This document shows, piece after piece, positions 1-10,736 of a stretch of 64,000 nucleotides of DNA. Every line of letters starts with the position of its first letter. Positions within the stretch are counted from its first letter, which is position 1. A program made the position numbers and the translations under genes. The notes under the pieces were generated by a model. That model saw nothing but the letters and a program-made list of their open reading frames with translations. It did no database searches and was not told the origin of the DNA. The DNA is from Kappaphycus alvarezii (lineage: Eukaryota > Rhodophyta > Florideophyceae > Gigartinales > Solieriaceae): the NCBI GenBank assembly GCA_002205965.3, contig NADL03000008.1, positions 496,001 through 560,000 of the forward strand, written 5' to 3'.

Positions 1-435
1 TATGAAGTGGTATTGGTTGTACGACATTTCGTCAACAGCTGAATTTGGTATCGTTACATGAGCTCCAGTATATTTTCTCCTGAGACGCTGTAATCATCTG
101 ACGTAATGTGCGGACTGTTGTTTTCAGATGTCATGGTCTGTGGTCACAATTCACTCAGACGCATATATGATTCCTAGATTGAGGGGTTTGGTGTCCAGTA
201 GACCCTGAGGTACCTCGGGGTGCAGGAGTCTGGAGTATTCTATGGCTGAGATTGTCTCCTACCATTTCTTGCCAAACTCAGTCAAGTTGAGCGGTAGTAT
301 GACTTTAGGTAGGTCAATAGGACTACATGGATGTTTATTTATATAAACTGAGTAAAAGCAAGAGTGAAGTGAAAAGATTATTACTTCAAGCAGACAATGC
401 ACAGCATCCTGCTCAGCCTTCTTTCGTCAATTAAA
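1..435 (+). repeat. Left LTR of the Copia element, clipped by the window edge
   Basis: This stretch aligns along its whole length with the right LTR. The right LTR seems to begin a little upstream of the matching point, around a TG at 4799-4800, so about 15-20 bases of the left LTR probably lie before base 1. The target site duplication can therefore not be read here. Confidence 0.9.
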
Positions 436-450
436 GGGTTATGGGCCCAG
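436..450 (+). other. Primer binding site, complement of initiator tRNA-Met anticodon arm
   Basis: Directly after the left LTR the sequence GGGTTATGGGCCCAG is the reverse complement of the anticodon stem-loop of eukaryotic initiator tRNA-Met (CTGGGCCCATAACCC). Priming from an internal tRNA cut in the anticodon loop is known for Drosophila copia and Ty5-like elements, whereas most plant Copia elements use the tRNA 3' end. The match is seen in the sequence; its use is inferred from the family. Confidence 0.75.
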
Positions 451-3400
451 TGAATCCGTGGCTCTGAGTTAAGTTATCGGTTTTTTTTGTTGTAAACTAC
501 ATCTCACTTGTTCCTCTCATCGTTATCCTTTTTTCAGTATAGAACCGGAAAAGGTTGGTAAGTTCCACGGAAAGCCGAGTGACGATTTTCACTTATAGTA
601 TGCTAAGATTGAGGCTGTGCTATAGGGGAGTTCAGTGCTTCAGACCATACGCTCGGATGCCTTGAATGGTGAACCAGTACAGCAGCATTACAGGAAGGAT
701 GTTGCGACTGTTCGCGCGAGCATTATCTAGGAATTAGGTGATCGGCTACGTTTGTGTTTGAGTGCAAAGGAGAATCCGTTTGTCATGTGGCGGCGACTGC
801 AGGATCGTTATGCGGTTTCGAACACCGCGACCAGGGTGCAACTAAAGACTAAATTGGAAAGAATGAAATATGCGAAAGAGTCCATGCAGGACTATATCGA
901 TTCGTTTGAGCAGGCGTTTAATCGCCTGGAGGCCATGGGAATCAAGGTACCTGATGCTTTGCAGGTTCCTAAGCTGCTCGCTTCCTTTGGTGACAAGAAG
1001 TATTTCCGGTTCGGACCGATCATTGCGTCATTGCAGACTAGAGCTGGTATGGTAAATTGCGAGACCGTCTCTTCGGTCTTGATCCAGAAATATGAAGACT
1101 AGCTGATGCGGAAAGGAGGACACAGGACTGAGAAGGGTGCTCACTCTGGCCATGATCATGGCCAGGCTTTGGTTGCAGGATGCAGAGGTCGCATGGGTAG
1201 AAAGATTGCGAGGCATTCTGGGGTCCGTTTTGAGAAACGCAGATGTGATTACTGCAAAAAGGTGGGCCACCTCAAGAGAGATTACCCTCAACGGAAGGAA
1301 AGGCAAGGAAAGGGTCACCCCATGAACATGATCTCGAGAAAGGAACAATGGCTGTGGGCTATGGGTAAGGTCACGCTACTCACTTCTGTGGATAGGACAA
1401 AGGCATCTAGAGACTTTGCGGCGATGGAGAATGAACTTCCAGCTCCGATTCTGCCAGCAGAATCTCCTCGAGGGTGTCATGATGGCCACGAAGAACAGCG
1501 GAAATGGCGATGGGGAACTGTTTCTGCTAGACTCAAGCGCCTCGGATCACATGGTCTCCGAATTTAGTTGGCTTTGGAATGCCCAAGACACACCTTCGCG
1601 AAACATTGTGCTTGGGGATGTTCCCTTACTGAGTGCCACACACAGAGGGAAAATGCGCGTGATCACACGTGTAAGAAGTAACGGAGCGTACAGAAGAACT
1701 GTGACACTGGCAGATGTGCTATTTGTACGGGGTTTAAAAAGCAATTTACTCTCATTTTCTGCTCTTTGTAAGGTCAATTTTAGGGTTAAGATCGGTCTCT
1801 ACTCTTGCGTCGCAATGAAAAATGGCGTGATACAACTTCAAGGGGGCAATTCAAGTTCAAAAACTCCAAAGAGACAATGAAAATGGGGTATACCACGTAT
1901 ACGCTACCCCTGTTCTCAGAAATGAAAGTAGTTCTCGCGCAAGCTCGGCTGCTTTTCACACGGCGATGACTGGAGCTGAAGATGTGGTATTATGGAATGA
2001 AAGGCTTGGACATGTAATGAAGATTCAGTGAAGCGACTCATGAACAGTGCAATGGTTGAGGGAATGACATCCGGAGTCAATCAGGATAAGTGCTAAGTCT
2101 GTCCTAGCTGCATGCGAGGGAAGCGAACTCGGCAGGCTCCCCGCACCAACACACACCGATCATTAGTGAAGGGAGCTGTAATAAACTCAGATGTGTGCGG
2201 GTCAATGTCGGTAGAATCGTTCCCGGGTACACGGTACTTTGTGATATTTAGTGATGAATATTCCGATTACATCATCGTAGTCCTGATAGCAACCAAGGGT
2301 GATGTGCTGGATCGCTTCAAGTTTTTCAGAGCCTGAATTGAGCGCAAATTTGATTGTACCGTGAGGCGCCTCTTCAATGACAGAGGAGGAGAGTAAATTG
2401 GCATGAAAAAATACCTTCGAGATGAAGAAATTGAGCACAGAATTTCGCTCTGATACCCACCCAACATTAATGGATTGGCAGAGAGGAATAATCGCACAAT
2501 TATGGAGTGCGCTCTCTCAATGCTGGCACATTCGGGTCTTCCACTTAAATTTTGGGCCGAAGCTGTTGTGCATGCTGCACATATAAGGTACTTTTCCCCT
2601 TGTCCTCATGATAAGACCATGAGCTCTTACAAAGCCATTTCTGGTATCAAGCCACGGGTCGAATATCTTCGTACGTTCAGGTGCCTAGATTGGTACCATG
2701 TTCCGAGAGAGATTCGGAAGAAAATTTACCCGCAGTCCGAACCTGGTGTTGTTGTTGGCTTTTTCGAGAACAGCCAGTACAAGATATGGATCCCCTCATG
2801 CTATAAAGAAGCGATCACAAGGAACGTGACCATTGTTGAAAGCGGATTCCCAGGGCGCGAAATGGATGAGAAGGCAGTACTGCATAATACCCACGAGTGC
2901 AGCGAGTGGGGGTAGCTACATGAAATGCCAGTCAAAGAATTAATCGAGAGAGATGACAGTCACTTTGGGCGTGATCATGGTTTGAGACACTCCGGTGATT
3001 CGGGGCTAGGTGCCCAAGGGGATGATACTGATGATCTCGCTGCGGAGCAGGACTAAGATGACGTGGAAACGGATCCACCTATCAGCACTTAACAGGTGGA
3101 AGAAATTCTCACTTAACACCTCGCACCAAACCAAATCAGCCCCCAAAGGCGGTACCCACAGCGTATTCTACGTCAACCTGAATCATATTCACCGGAATCT
3201 ATTTGCTTGGCGAAAGCATTGGTTATGTCCAGCTTGGAGAATGATCCTGCGAGTATCGAGGAGGCACGTGCTGCAAATGATTCCCACCAGTGGGAGAGAG
3301 CGATTGATTCAGAATTTGCATCCCTGAGGAAGCATGGCACATGAGATGTTGTTAGGAAGCCTGGTATGGTTACGGAAATTCCGACTAAGTTACAGTTCAA

Positions 3401-4799
3401 TCGCAAACGGGATAGTAACGGTAAGGTTGTGCGGCACAAGGTGAGGTCTATTGGAAAGAGGTACGCTCAGGAGAATGTGTTGCAGACATTTTCCCCAACA
3501 GTTGACATCACGGCTGTTCGCACATGCCTCACGATTGCAGTCAAGAGGGGGTACTTCTTGGATAATTTGGATGTGAAGACTGCATTTCTATACGGAGACG
3601 TAGACGAAGAGATTTACATTAAGGAACCTGATGGGTTTACGTTGTGCGAGGAAGGGCAGATCTTGCGGCTTAGAAAGGGGCTTTGAAAGCCCTCTTATAA
3701 GTTATGGATCCTCGCTTATGGAATCAGAAGTGGAACGAGGTTATCATGGCACTAGGATTCCAGAGCATGCTATCAGATGAGTGCCTTTACCGTCGGGACG
3801 TGTGTGGTCGTCAGTGTATGTTGACGATATCATATTGATCGGGGAGAAACAGGATGCACTTCTTAGGCCAAAGAAGGAGCTCGGATCGCGCTTTGAAGTC
3901 AAGTCTCTCGGTGTGTTTTGAGCATGTTTGTGTGTGTCCAGTTTTTTAGACAAGGGTCACTTGCGTGGCTCTCCCAGACACACTATATCGGCGAAATCCT
4001 TGAGAGGTTTCGGATGAGGAACTGCAGGTCCATTTCCACCCCTAAGTTGGAAAGCGCCCTAAAAGATGTGGCAGATGCAGATGGATAACTGCTTCATTGC
4101 ACTACCTATCAAGAGTTACTCGGCTGCTTATTGTTTGGGGCGACACGAACTCGCCCTGACATTTCCGCTGCAGTGGGAATATTAAGTTGCTACGCCGCGG
4201 CCTCCCTCCATCGCCATTGGACATGCCTGAAGCGCATCCTGCGCTACCTCCAAGGCATTATGGCGCTTTGTCTCCGCTTGGGCTCAGAAGGAATTGGTAA
4301 ACTCATTTTTTTTGTGAATTGGATTGGGCGGGGGACCGAGTAGACAGGAAATCGACTACTGGGATACTCCTGCAGTTGGATGGAGTATCACTGTCGTGGA
4401 GAACTGTCAAGCAAAGTTCCGTTGCGTTGTCCACGACCGAGGCCGATTTTTGTGCTTTGAGAGAGGGCACAAAGCTAGTGGTCTGAATGAGGCACTTGCT
4501 GCACGAGTTGGACTGTACAAAGCAAGAAAAAACCTCTCTTATGGAAGATAACCAAGGTGCATTGGTCTGGTCAACTGAAGGGTTAAGGCATACAAAAGAT
4601 GTTTCCATTCGTTATAACTTTGTCAAAGAGCAGTTGGGCGATGGCGTTATTAATATGATTTACCGCAGCACTGACAGGATTACAGCCAACATTCTCACGA
4701 AGCCAATTTCCAGGGTTGCGTTTGAGGAACACCGATGTGGACTCTGGGTAAAATTGAGGTATGAATTGGGCTGATTTCCACGTCTCAAGAGGGGGCTTT

Positions 4800-5246
4800 T
4801 GATACACGTCTAAGAATGACGTGGTATTGGATGTGCGACATTTCGTCAACAGCTGAATTTGGTATCGTTACATGAGCTCCAGTATATTTTCTCCTGAGAC
4901 GCTGTAATCATCTGACGTAATATGCGGACTGTTGTTTTCAGATGTCATGGTCTGTGATCACAATTCACTCAGACGCATATATGATTCCTAGATTGAGGGT
5001 TTGGTGTCCAGTAGACCCTGAGGTACCTCGGGGTGCAGGAGTCTGGAGTATTCTATGGCTGAGATTGTCTCCTACCATTTCTTGCCAAACTCACTCAAGA
5101 TTAGCTGTAGTATGACTTTAGGTAGGTCAATAGGACTACATGGATGTGTATTTAAACTGAGTAAAAGCAAGAGTGAAGTGAAGAGATTATCACCTCAATT
5201 AGAACAATCCACAACATCCTGCTCAGCCTGCCTTCATCAATTAAAG
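4800..5246 (+). repeat. Right LTR of the Copia element
   Basis: It aligns with the left LTR from about 4815 to 5246 with scattered substitutions and a few short indels. A purine-rich tract (CAAGAGGGGG, 4786-4795) stands immediately upstream and fits a polypurine tract, which argues that the LTR starts at the TG near 4799-4800. Confidence 0.88.
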
Positions 5247-6650
5247 CTACTTGTACTGAATTGTTAATTACAAGTATAAGAGATATTAAAATGTATTTTT
5301 CTTTAATTATAGCAAAATTTACAATTTAAGTTATAAAACAATATACTAAAGTTTAAGCTCACCAGTACTGCATGTTTTCTAAGGAACTAGCACCAGAGTC
5401 ACTCTAATTAGTAAAAATATAGATGCAAGTTCTGAGATCACAAACACTCTACATTACTGCGCAAAGCATAAATGGATGTTTTGGGCAAATGTTATTACAG
5501 GGCACCTCAATAATAGTTAGAAGAACAGCGCCTTAAAGGTCTCTGAGGAATCCTTTATTTCCTTCTCAATAATACTTAGTTCCTTTAAGACGCCCCATCA
5601 ACCATATATATTCATTTTGTATTGAATTTATTTATTGTGCAACCGAAAAGCTTGCTATATCACTTCAACACTTCTTCAAGCTGTCAAAGAGCTCTTCAGT
5701 TGAGTCCAACTGCCTTTTATTGGTATAAAAATTCATTAATATCCAGTAATAACAGTTTCTCTATCGAATTTGGGTCTAAATAGCAAGCAGGCTAGTATGT
5801 GAGATGAACCTCATTCTCTGAAAAACAACTTGTAAACTGATGGCTAATATGAAATATGGCATGGACCTGTTTATACTCTTATTATACCGGAACGTTTTCG
5901 TCGGCGAAAACAGGAAGGTGTTACTTCGTCACTTTAAAATATATCGCGGAGGATTGCCTCCCATTTATTGCAATCAGATCAGTTTTTATCGTATCTTGAA
6001 AACACGCCCCAAAGCAATGCACCGCGGTCTTCTATTTTGCGTCTACTGGAAAGCGTTCAAGACATCCGCAAGTCGTGTCAGTGAGCATTAAAAGCACCAG
6101 GAGCTTCGAGACAAAGACACTTCTGGTCACTGGACAAAACTCTATTCCGTTTGCCTTGTGTCAATGAACGTGATCTACACCACACTTGAGACGATTTTCT
6201 TTGCGGGATGGTGACCAGAATGCTTTGTTTGTTTTTCGAAGCCCATATGCGGACCTACAGCAGTAATAGCGCGTGTTAGTTGACCTGAGATAGAGAATGA
6301 CCTCTTTGGTTGCAAGGGTCTGGAAAGATCTGCTCCATTTCTGGGCTCTTAGAAGAGGCTACACGTGTTATGTACTCTGTTAACTTGGGCGAACATCCTG
6401 GAAGAGGCTTCCTGTTGTTCTAATCGAGGTTCTTGAGAATTTTTAGCACGGTCGCACAGATCTTGCTGATGGCGCAAGTAATCTGAGAGTCTGATTTTCC
6501 TTTCTGATGCCAGGGAAAGAGTTTGCCTCTCTTAATATACGTGAGGGCTCTTCGCGCGACATACTGAGTGTGAAACTTGTTCATAGACTAACGCAGTATT
6601 TTTGGAAGGGAGGGTTTTCTTTGCACCAAAGAAAAAGAACGGAGAAGTCC
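5247..6650. other. AT-rich stretch without recognisable gene
   Basis: The only open frames are short (83 and 63 codons) with no recognisable motif or codon pattern. I see no RNA gene and no clear repeat boundary other than the LINE tail that starts near 6654. Confidence 0.6.
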
Positions 6651-6653
6651 GCC

Positions 6654-6708
6654 TTTACAAAAGGGGGAACTTTGGGTAATTTAATATTTGGAAAGTAATG
6701 TCATTTCC
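6654..6708 (+). repeat. 3' tail of LINE family B, orphan copy
   Basis: About 54 bases here match 52162-52214 with roughly six differences (shared core GGGTAATTTAATATTTGGAA). At the second site the block directly follows the C-terminal coding end of an RLE-type LINE on the plus strand, so it is read as that family's 3' untranslated tail. No convincing LINE coding sequence precedes this copy, so it is a strongly 5'-truncated insertion. Confidence 0.6.
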
Positions 6709-6719
6709 GGGAATCCATT

Positions 6720-7100
6720 AGGGATTAGGGTGAGTGGGTGTGAGCTTACAGAGTAAGAGTTTACGGGCGCAGCCGCATCACCCGAGGAAAACGGCCGGAG
6801 CCCGGCCATCAGGCAGGCAGCACTGGTCATTGATGCCGCTTCGGCGAGACTTTGAGTGAGAACTTTAGCCTCTCTGTACGTTTCCATTGTCCTCACGGCC
6901 GCATTACGTGCGACATCTCTCAGCAGCGCGTATGCATCTGGGTGCCATCCTCCGAGAGAGGAGATGGGGACGGGGATGAGTCTGCCTCTGGCAGGATTCG
7001 CGATGTATGACTCGTATCTCCGACTCTTTCCTTTTCTCGCAGCATTGAGTTGAGTCAGCGGGTTGAGGTCGCGAACTATTCTGTGTGAGGGTGCCAAGGT
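6720..7100 (-). mobile_element. Fragment of an RLE-type LINE, C-terminal part
   Basis: The minus strand has an open frame of 138 codons (7097-6681). It contains RLIPVPISSLGGWHPDAY followed by an alpha-helical stretch ending ACLMAGL. This pattern (hydrophobic strand, Gly-Gly-Trp, then helices rich in Ala and Arg) resembles the end of the restriction-like endonuclease region in site-directed LINEs, and the other LINE copies of this window end in a comparable way (FQPLVLDSLGAPSPDT at 52.5 kb). It is a related but distinct family (here called C). The fragment is too short to hold reverse transcriptase motifs, so the assignment rests on the C-terminal pattern only. A tyrosine recombinase-like origin cannot be excluded. 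Confidence 0.45.
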
Positions 7101-7206
7101 GTTGATGCGGGGGGGGGCATTGGCGCTATATTAAATTAGAGGCAGTGGCGGTTATTCTCCGAAAGGGGAGTTCCTAAGCATGAAGGGCAGACAAGGGCGG
7201 ACGTTG

Positions 7207-7470
7207 TTACAAGACTAGCGTAAGGCCGGCCGCGAGACACGCGGCATTGGAAGAAACGGCTGCTGCGGCGTGTCTCTGCATCAGGACGGCTCTTGCCTGC
7301 CCGAAGGTCCCCATGGCCCTCACGGCGACATGCCTGGCCACGTCGTTGAAACCCTCATATGCGTCGGGGTGCCACCCGCCTAGAGTAGATATGGGAACCG
7401 GGACAAGTCGAGACCTGGCATTCTCGGTGATGAACGCTTCGTAGCGAAGCTGATGACTACAACGTGACAA
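7207..7470 (-). mobile_element. Second fragment of the same LINE-like family C
   Basis: An 87-codon minus-strand frame repeats the pattern of 6720-7100: RLVPVPISTLGGWHPDAY, then VARHVAVRAM, then ACLAAGL. The two copies lie in the same orientation about 100 bases apart and are roughly 55 percent identical in protein, so they are old, separately diverged copies and not a fresh tandem duplication. Confidence 0.45.
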
Positions 7471-7779
7471 AAGTGCTTTATCATCAATCTAGTCTTGAGT
7501 AGTGAAATCCTACTACAGTAGTAAACCATCTCGTTTGTACAGTACTGTATTGTGAACGTTTCTTGAAAAAGATGCAGTATTGGGAGAAGCCGTATGACAT
7601 GTGTCCACTGGTGACCTTTGATTTCTGATGGGGGTTGATCTAAAATACTTCTAAAGCATTGCAAACCACAAAGAAAGACCAAAGGTGCCAAGTGTCAGCA
7701 GCCCGACGGACTTACCATCTGCAAACAATGCACCGCAAACGCCAAGTTATCTCAAACGGCGGTTCATCATCTCCCGCCA

Positions 7780-8189
7780 ACATAACTGGCCACCAAACCG
7801 CCTCCCGCCCCAACGCCCGCCATCGCCACCCCACCACAATCCGCACACCCATCCCAGATTTTTTCCAACCGCCCATCCTCACCCCCCCACCCCATCCACG
7901 CCCACCAAACCACAATGCGTCCACCACCATCCTCCCCCCAACGCCACGCCCCAGCCTTCATCCCCGCCAACCCACTCCACGCACCCGGCGCCACACTCGC
8001 CCACCACACCGCCCAAACCCACTCCACATCCATGCCATTCCCCTCCGCACCCGACCATCACCCCGCCACACCCCCTCCATACGCCACAACACGCCCCCAC
8101 CGCCCACCCGAATCCCACTCATTCCAAAACAAACCGACCCACATCCCAACCGTCCCACCACACCCTACCACCACCACCGCACCTCCCCC
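7780..8189 (+). other. C-rich, strand-skewed Pro/His/Thr low-complexity tract
   Basis: About 400 bases consist almost only of C, A and some T on the plus strand (CCACC, CCCAC, CAACC runs). All three plus frames stay open and give Pro/His/Thr-rich sequence, so openness is a result of composition. It may be the leader or an N-terminal extension of the transporter gene that follows; the sequence does not decide this. Similar but shorter C-rich tracts precede PRP17 and GT25. Confidence 0.6.
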
Positions 8190-9071
8190 ACCCCCGTCCC
8201 CCAACTCTCGCTCCTTCTTCTGACATTGGTCACCGTTTATGGGGCACAACATGCAATTATTAAACTCTCAGTCCATGACTCTTCACTGCCACCTTGTTTC
8301 CTCACCTGTCTTCGCTTTTCACTTGCTGCATTGGTCACCGTGCCGTTTGTCCCGTCGTTAAACATGACGACACGCAATGGCGTTATGGCATGGAACAGGC
8401 GGTATGGATGTTTGCAGGGTATGCGATGCAGGCGGTGGCACTTGAGACCACAGTGCCACACGTTCGGGCTTTCTGTTGTATTTGAATGTCAAGTTTGTGC
8501 CATTGTTAGCACGACTGTTGTACGGCGTAGGATGGGTGTAGGAGTGTGGGTATCGGCGGGGTGGCGTTTGTGGGACTTTGTTATTGACGTATGATGGCAT
8601 GTCGCCTGTGGTAGGGATGCGTGGTCGGTGGGTGCTGCGTTGGCATCGGCGATGTTTATTGTCAGGTTGGAGACTGCGACACGGTATGTTGAGGCGGCGG
8701 AATTGTCGGCGATGACGATTGTGGGAGTGGCGTTGTTGAGTGGTGTATGGAGTGTTGTGGAGTTTGTGTGCGGTGGTGGGGTCCTGGATATTGGGGCGGT
8801 GCAGGGGTGGCAAGCTTGGGTGGGCGTGGTGTATTTGGGCGTGGTGACTACGGCGCTGAGTAATTATTTGCAGGCAGTGGGGCAGAGAGGCTTGAAGGCG
8901 GAGAGGGCGGCCGTGGTTTATGCGATGGATCCGGTGTATGGCGCAGTGTTTGCGTCTTTTGTTGGGGGAAAGTGTGGGCGGTGGGGGGTTGTTGGGGGAG
9001 GTCTGGTTACCGCAGCTGCCGTGTGGTCGGCCTTGGCTGCGAGTGGTAAGGAGGGTGGCGCGGGAAGGTAA
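8190..9071 (+). CDS. Drug/metabolite transporter (EamA family), frame-broken
   Basis: A multispan membrane transporter of the DMT superfamily (EamA repeats), probably exporting a small metabolite; the substrate is not readable. The N-terminal half begins near LLLLTLVTVYGAQHAIIKLS and a second hydrophobic helix at CLRFSLAALVTVPFVP, which is the usual first EamA repeat. The C-terminal half (from about 8628) gives an uninterrupted frame with WVGVVYLGVVTTALSNYLQ and AERAAVVYAMDPVYGAVFAS, the diagnostic end of the second repeat. Between about 8370 and 8640 the coding sequence moves through all three frames while helix-like sequence continues (for example LLARLLYG), so two or three one-base frame changes are needed. 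The start codon is uncertain because the upstream C-rich tract is open in every frame. A plastid location is possible but unproven. Confidence 0.75.
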
Positions 9072-9268
9072 CTGCTTGACGTGCCGCCGTGCTTTGCCCA
9101 GGTTTTTTATCCAAAATGGGCGCAAAGTTTTGCTTGAAATTAAACAGTCCTGGACTCGGCCCGACCCAAAATTTTCGTACGTTCAATTCATGCTCACCCG
9201 AGCACCCGCCATTCTGTCTTTCAACATCAATCGCCATCGCCACCTTCCCCTCGCCAGTTCGCCGTCAA

Positions 9269-10637
9269 ATGGACCTCCTTTCCGGCTACACCCCGCCGCG
9301 CCCTCCTCCTCCTCCTCCTCTCCTCCCAACCAGCTTCCCCACCCCCTCAAACCCCACCGCTGACCAACCACGTCACAGGTACCTTCCAACCAATAACATT
9401 CGATTCATCCACCTTTGATTCCCTCCAACGTTCTCACAACCCTCCCCCACTCTCCCCACCAAACGCCCGCGTCCTCTTCCCAACCATCCTCCGCTCCAAC
9501 CCAAAACGCAAACCACCCCCCATCCAAACCCTCAAACCCCAAAACCTCACACCTCCCTTCTCGTTCCCTCCTCAAAACTCCACGTCCCAGCAAACCAACT
9601 GCGCCTCCCACCCCATGGCATGCCCCTCCATCCCGCGCACGAACCTTTGAACAACTTGAGCACTACACCCCATACATTCCCAAGCGCTGTGCACTCTCTC
9701 TTTCCAACGCTCACCCGGTGGCGTATCCGTCGTCAAGTTTTCTCCTCCCTACGGTCATCTCTTGCTTAGTGCAGGTAATGATGGTTATGCACGCATCTGG
9801 AATCCCTTAACCGTGCCGAAACAAACTGAGGCCAACGCAAGTCAACAAGCTACAAACAAATGGAATCGAGCCCTGTTACGCGACTATCATGGACATACCG
9901 GAAAGGTTCGTGATGTCTGTTTTACTGCCAACGGTGACTCATTTTTTACGGCGGGGTTTGACCGCTCTGTAAAGTTGTGGGATGTTGAGGCTGGCGGATT
10001 ATGGCCAATTTCCGACTGGACGGATTACCCCGCTGTGTACGCGTCGCCCCAAGAGGGGAAGGCAGGGAGTTTCTGGTCGCTTGCGACAATCGCAAGGTTG
10101 TACAGCTGGATTCCAGGGATGCAAGGGGTGTCGTTCAGGAGTATGATCAGCATATGGGCGGTGTGTACACAGTGTCGTTTGTAGAGGATGACCGCCACTT
10201 TGTCTCCAGTGCCGAGGATAAGGTTTTACGGGTGTGGGAGTACGGCATTCCCGTCGTTATAAAGTATGTTAGTGACCCAGATATGCACGCCATCCCTGTC
10301 ATGGAGTTACATCCTAATCGCAAATGGTTAGCATGCCAAAGTATGGACAACGAGGTCGTGGTCTACGCGGGAGGGATCGCTTCAAGCACAATCGAAAAAA
10401 GCGCTTTCGTGGCCATCTTGTGGCGGGCTACGCTTGTGGTATTACCTATTCCGCCGATGGACGGTTGTGGGAGCGCCGATAGCTCAGGCCGACTCTTCTT
10501 TGGAGTGGAAGTCAGGAAGGTTATTCAGGACGTTGCAGGCTCATGCCGGTGTCTGCATAGACTTGGACTGGCATCCAACCCGACCTTCACTTGTCGCTTC
10601 ATGTGGATGGGACGGAGATGTGAAAATTTGGGATTGA
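9269..10637 (+). CDS. PRP17: Pre-mRNA splicing factor PRP17 (CDC40), WD40 protein
   Basis: PRP17/CDC40 is a WD40 protein of the spliceosome needed for the second catalytic step. The start ATG at 9269 gives MDLLSGY, matching the family N terminus (MDLL...), followed by a Pro-rich stretch. The propeller is clear: [13 protein letters not shown], then [11 protein letters not shown] and [13 protein letters not shown] (about 9880-9990), [47 protein letters not shown] (about 10230-10370), and finally [12 protein letters not shown] at 10600-10637. The YGIPVVIKY segment is a specific mark of PRP17. Span (1369 bases, about 456 codons) equals the yeast protein length, yet the frame changes at several places, which points to one-base indels and not introns. 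It is separated from the transporter by about 200 bases and converges with RPA1, whose stop lies 100 bases downstream. Confidence 0.9.
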
Positions 10638-10736
10638 GTTCGACGCCTACCTGCCCGTGTGGCCCGTAATTATTACTCTGACCATGGCACGGAAATCCTC
10701 CGTCGCACTCGGCACCTGCCCAACGAATCAAAACTC

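Larger units (their letters stand above)
1..5246 (+). mobile_element. Ty1/Copia LTR retrotransposon, broken fossil
   Basis: A Copia-superfamily LTR retrotransposon on the plus strand, recognised by matching LTRs at both ends and by gene order. Parts, approximate: gag-like (UBN2-type) about 750-1100, zinc knuckle about 1230-1290, protease-like about 1510-1570, integrase about 2470-2900, reverse transcriptase about 3370-3900, RNase H about 4330-4770. Integrase lying before reverse transcriptase is the Copia order and excludes Ty3/Gypsy. A primer binding site follows the left LTR and a purine tract precedes the right LTR. The element is clearly broken, with something like ten breaks along the coding part. 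The LTRs differ by about 5-6 percent by eye, so it is not a recent insertion; the host substitution rate is unknown, so no age in years is given. Confidence 0.93.

Noticed and set aside
6717-6730. Telomere-like TTAGGGATTAGGG next to LINE fragments
   Set aside because: Only two units with an extra base and no continuation; not enough for an internal telomeric repeat or a telomere-targeted LINE.
7685-8263. Long overlapping Pro/His/Thr-rich frames on the plus strand and Gly/Trp/Val-rich frames on the minus strand
   Set aside because: The C-rich composition removes stops from all frames; no domain is visible. Treated as low-complexity sequence before the transporter.
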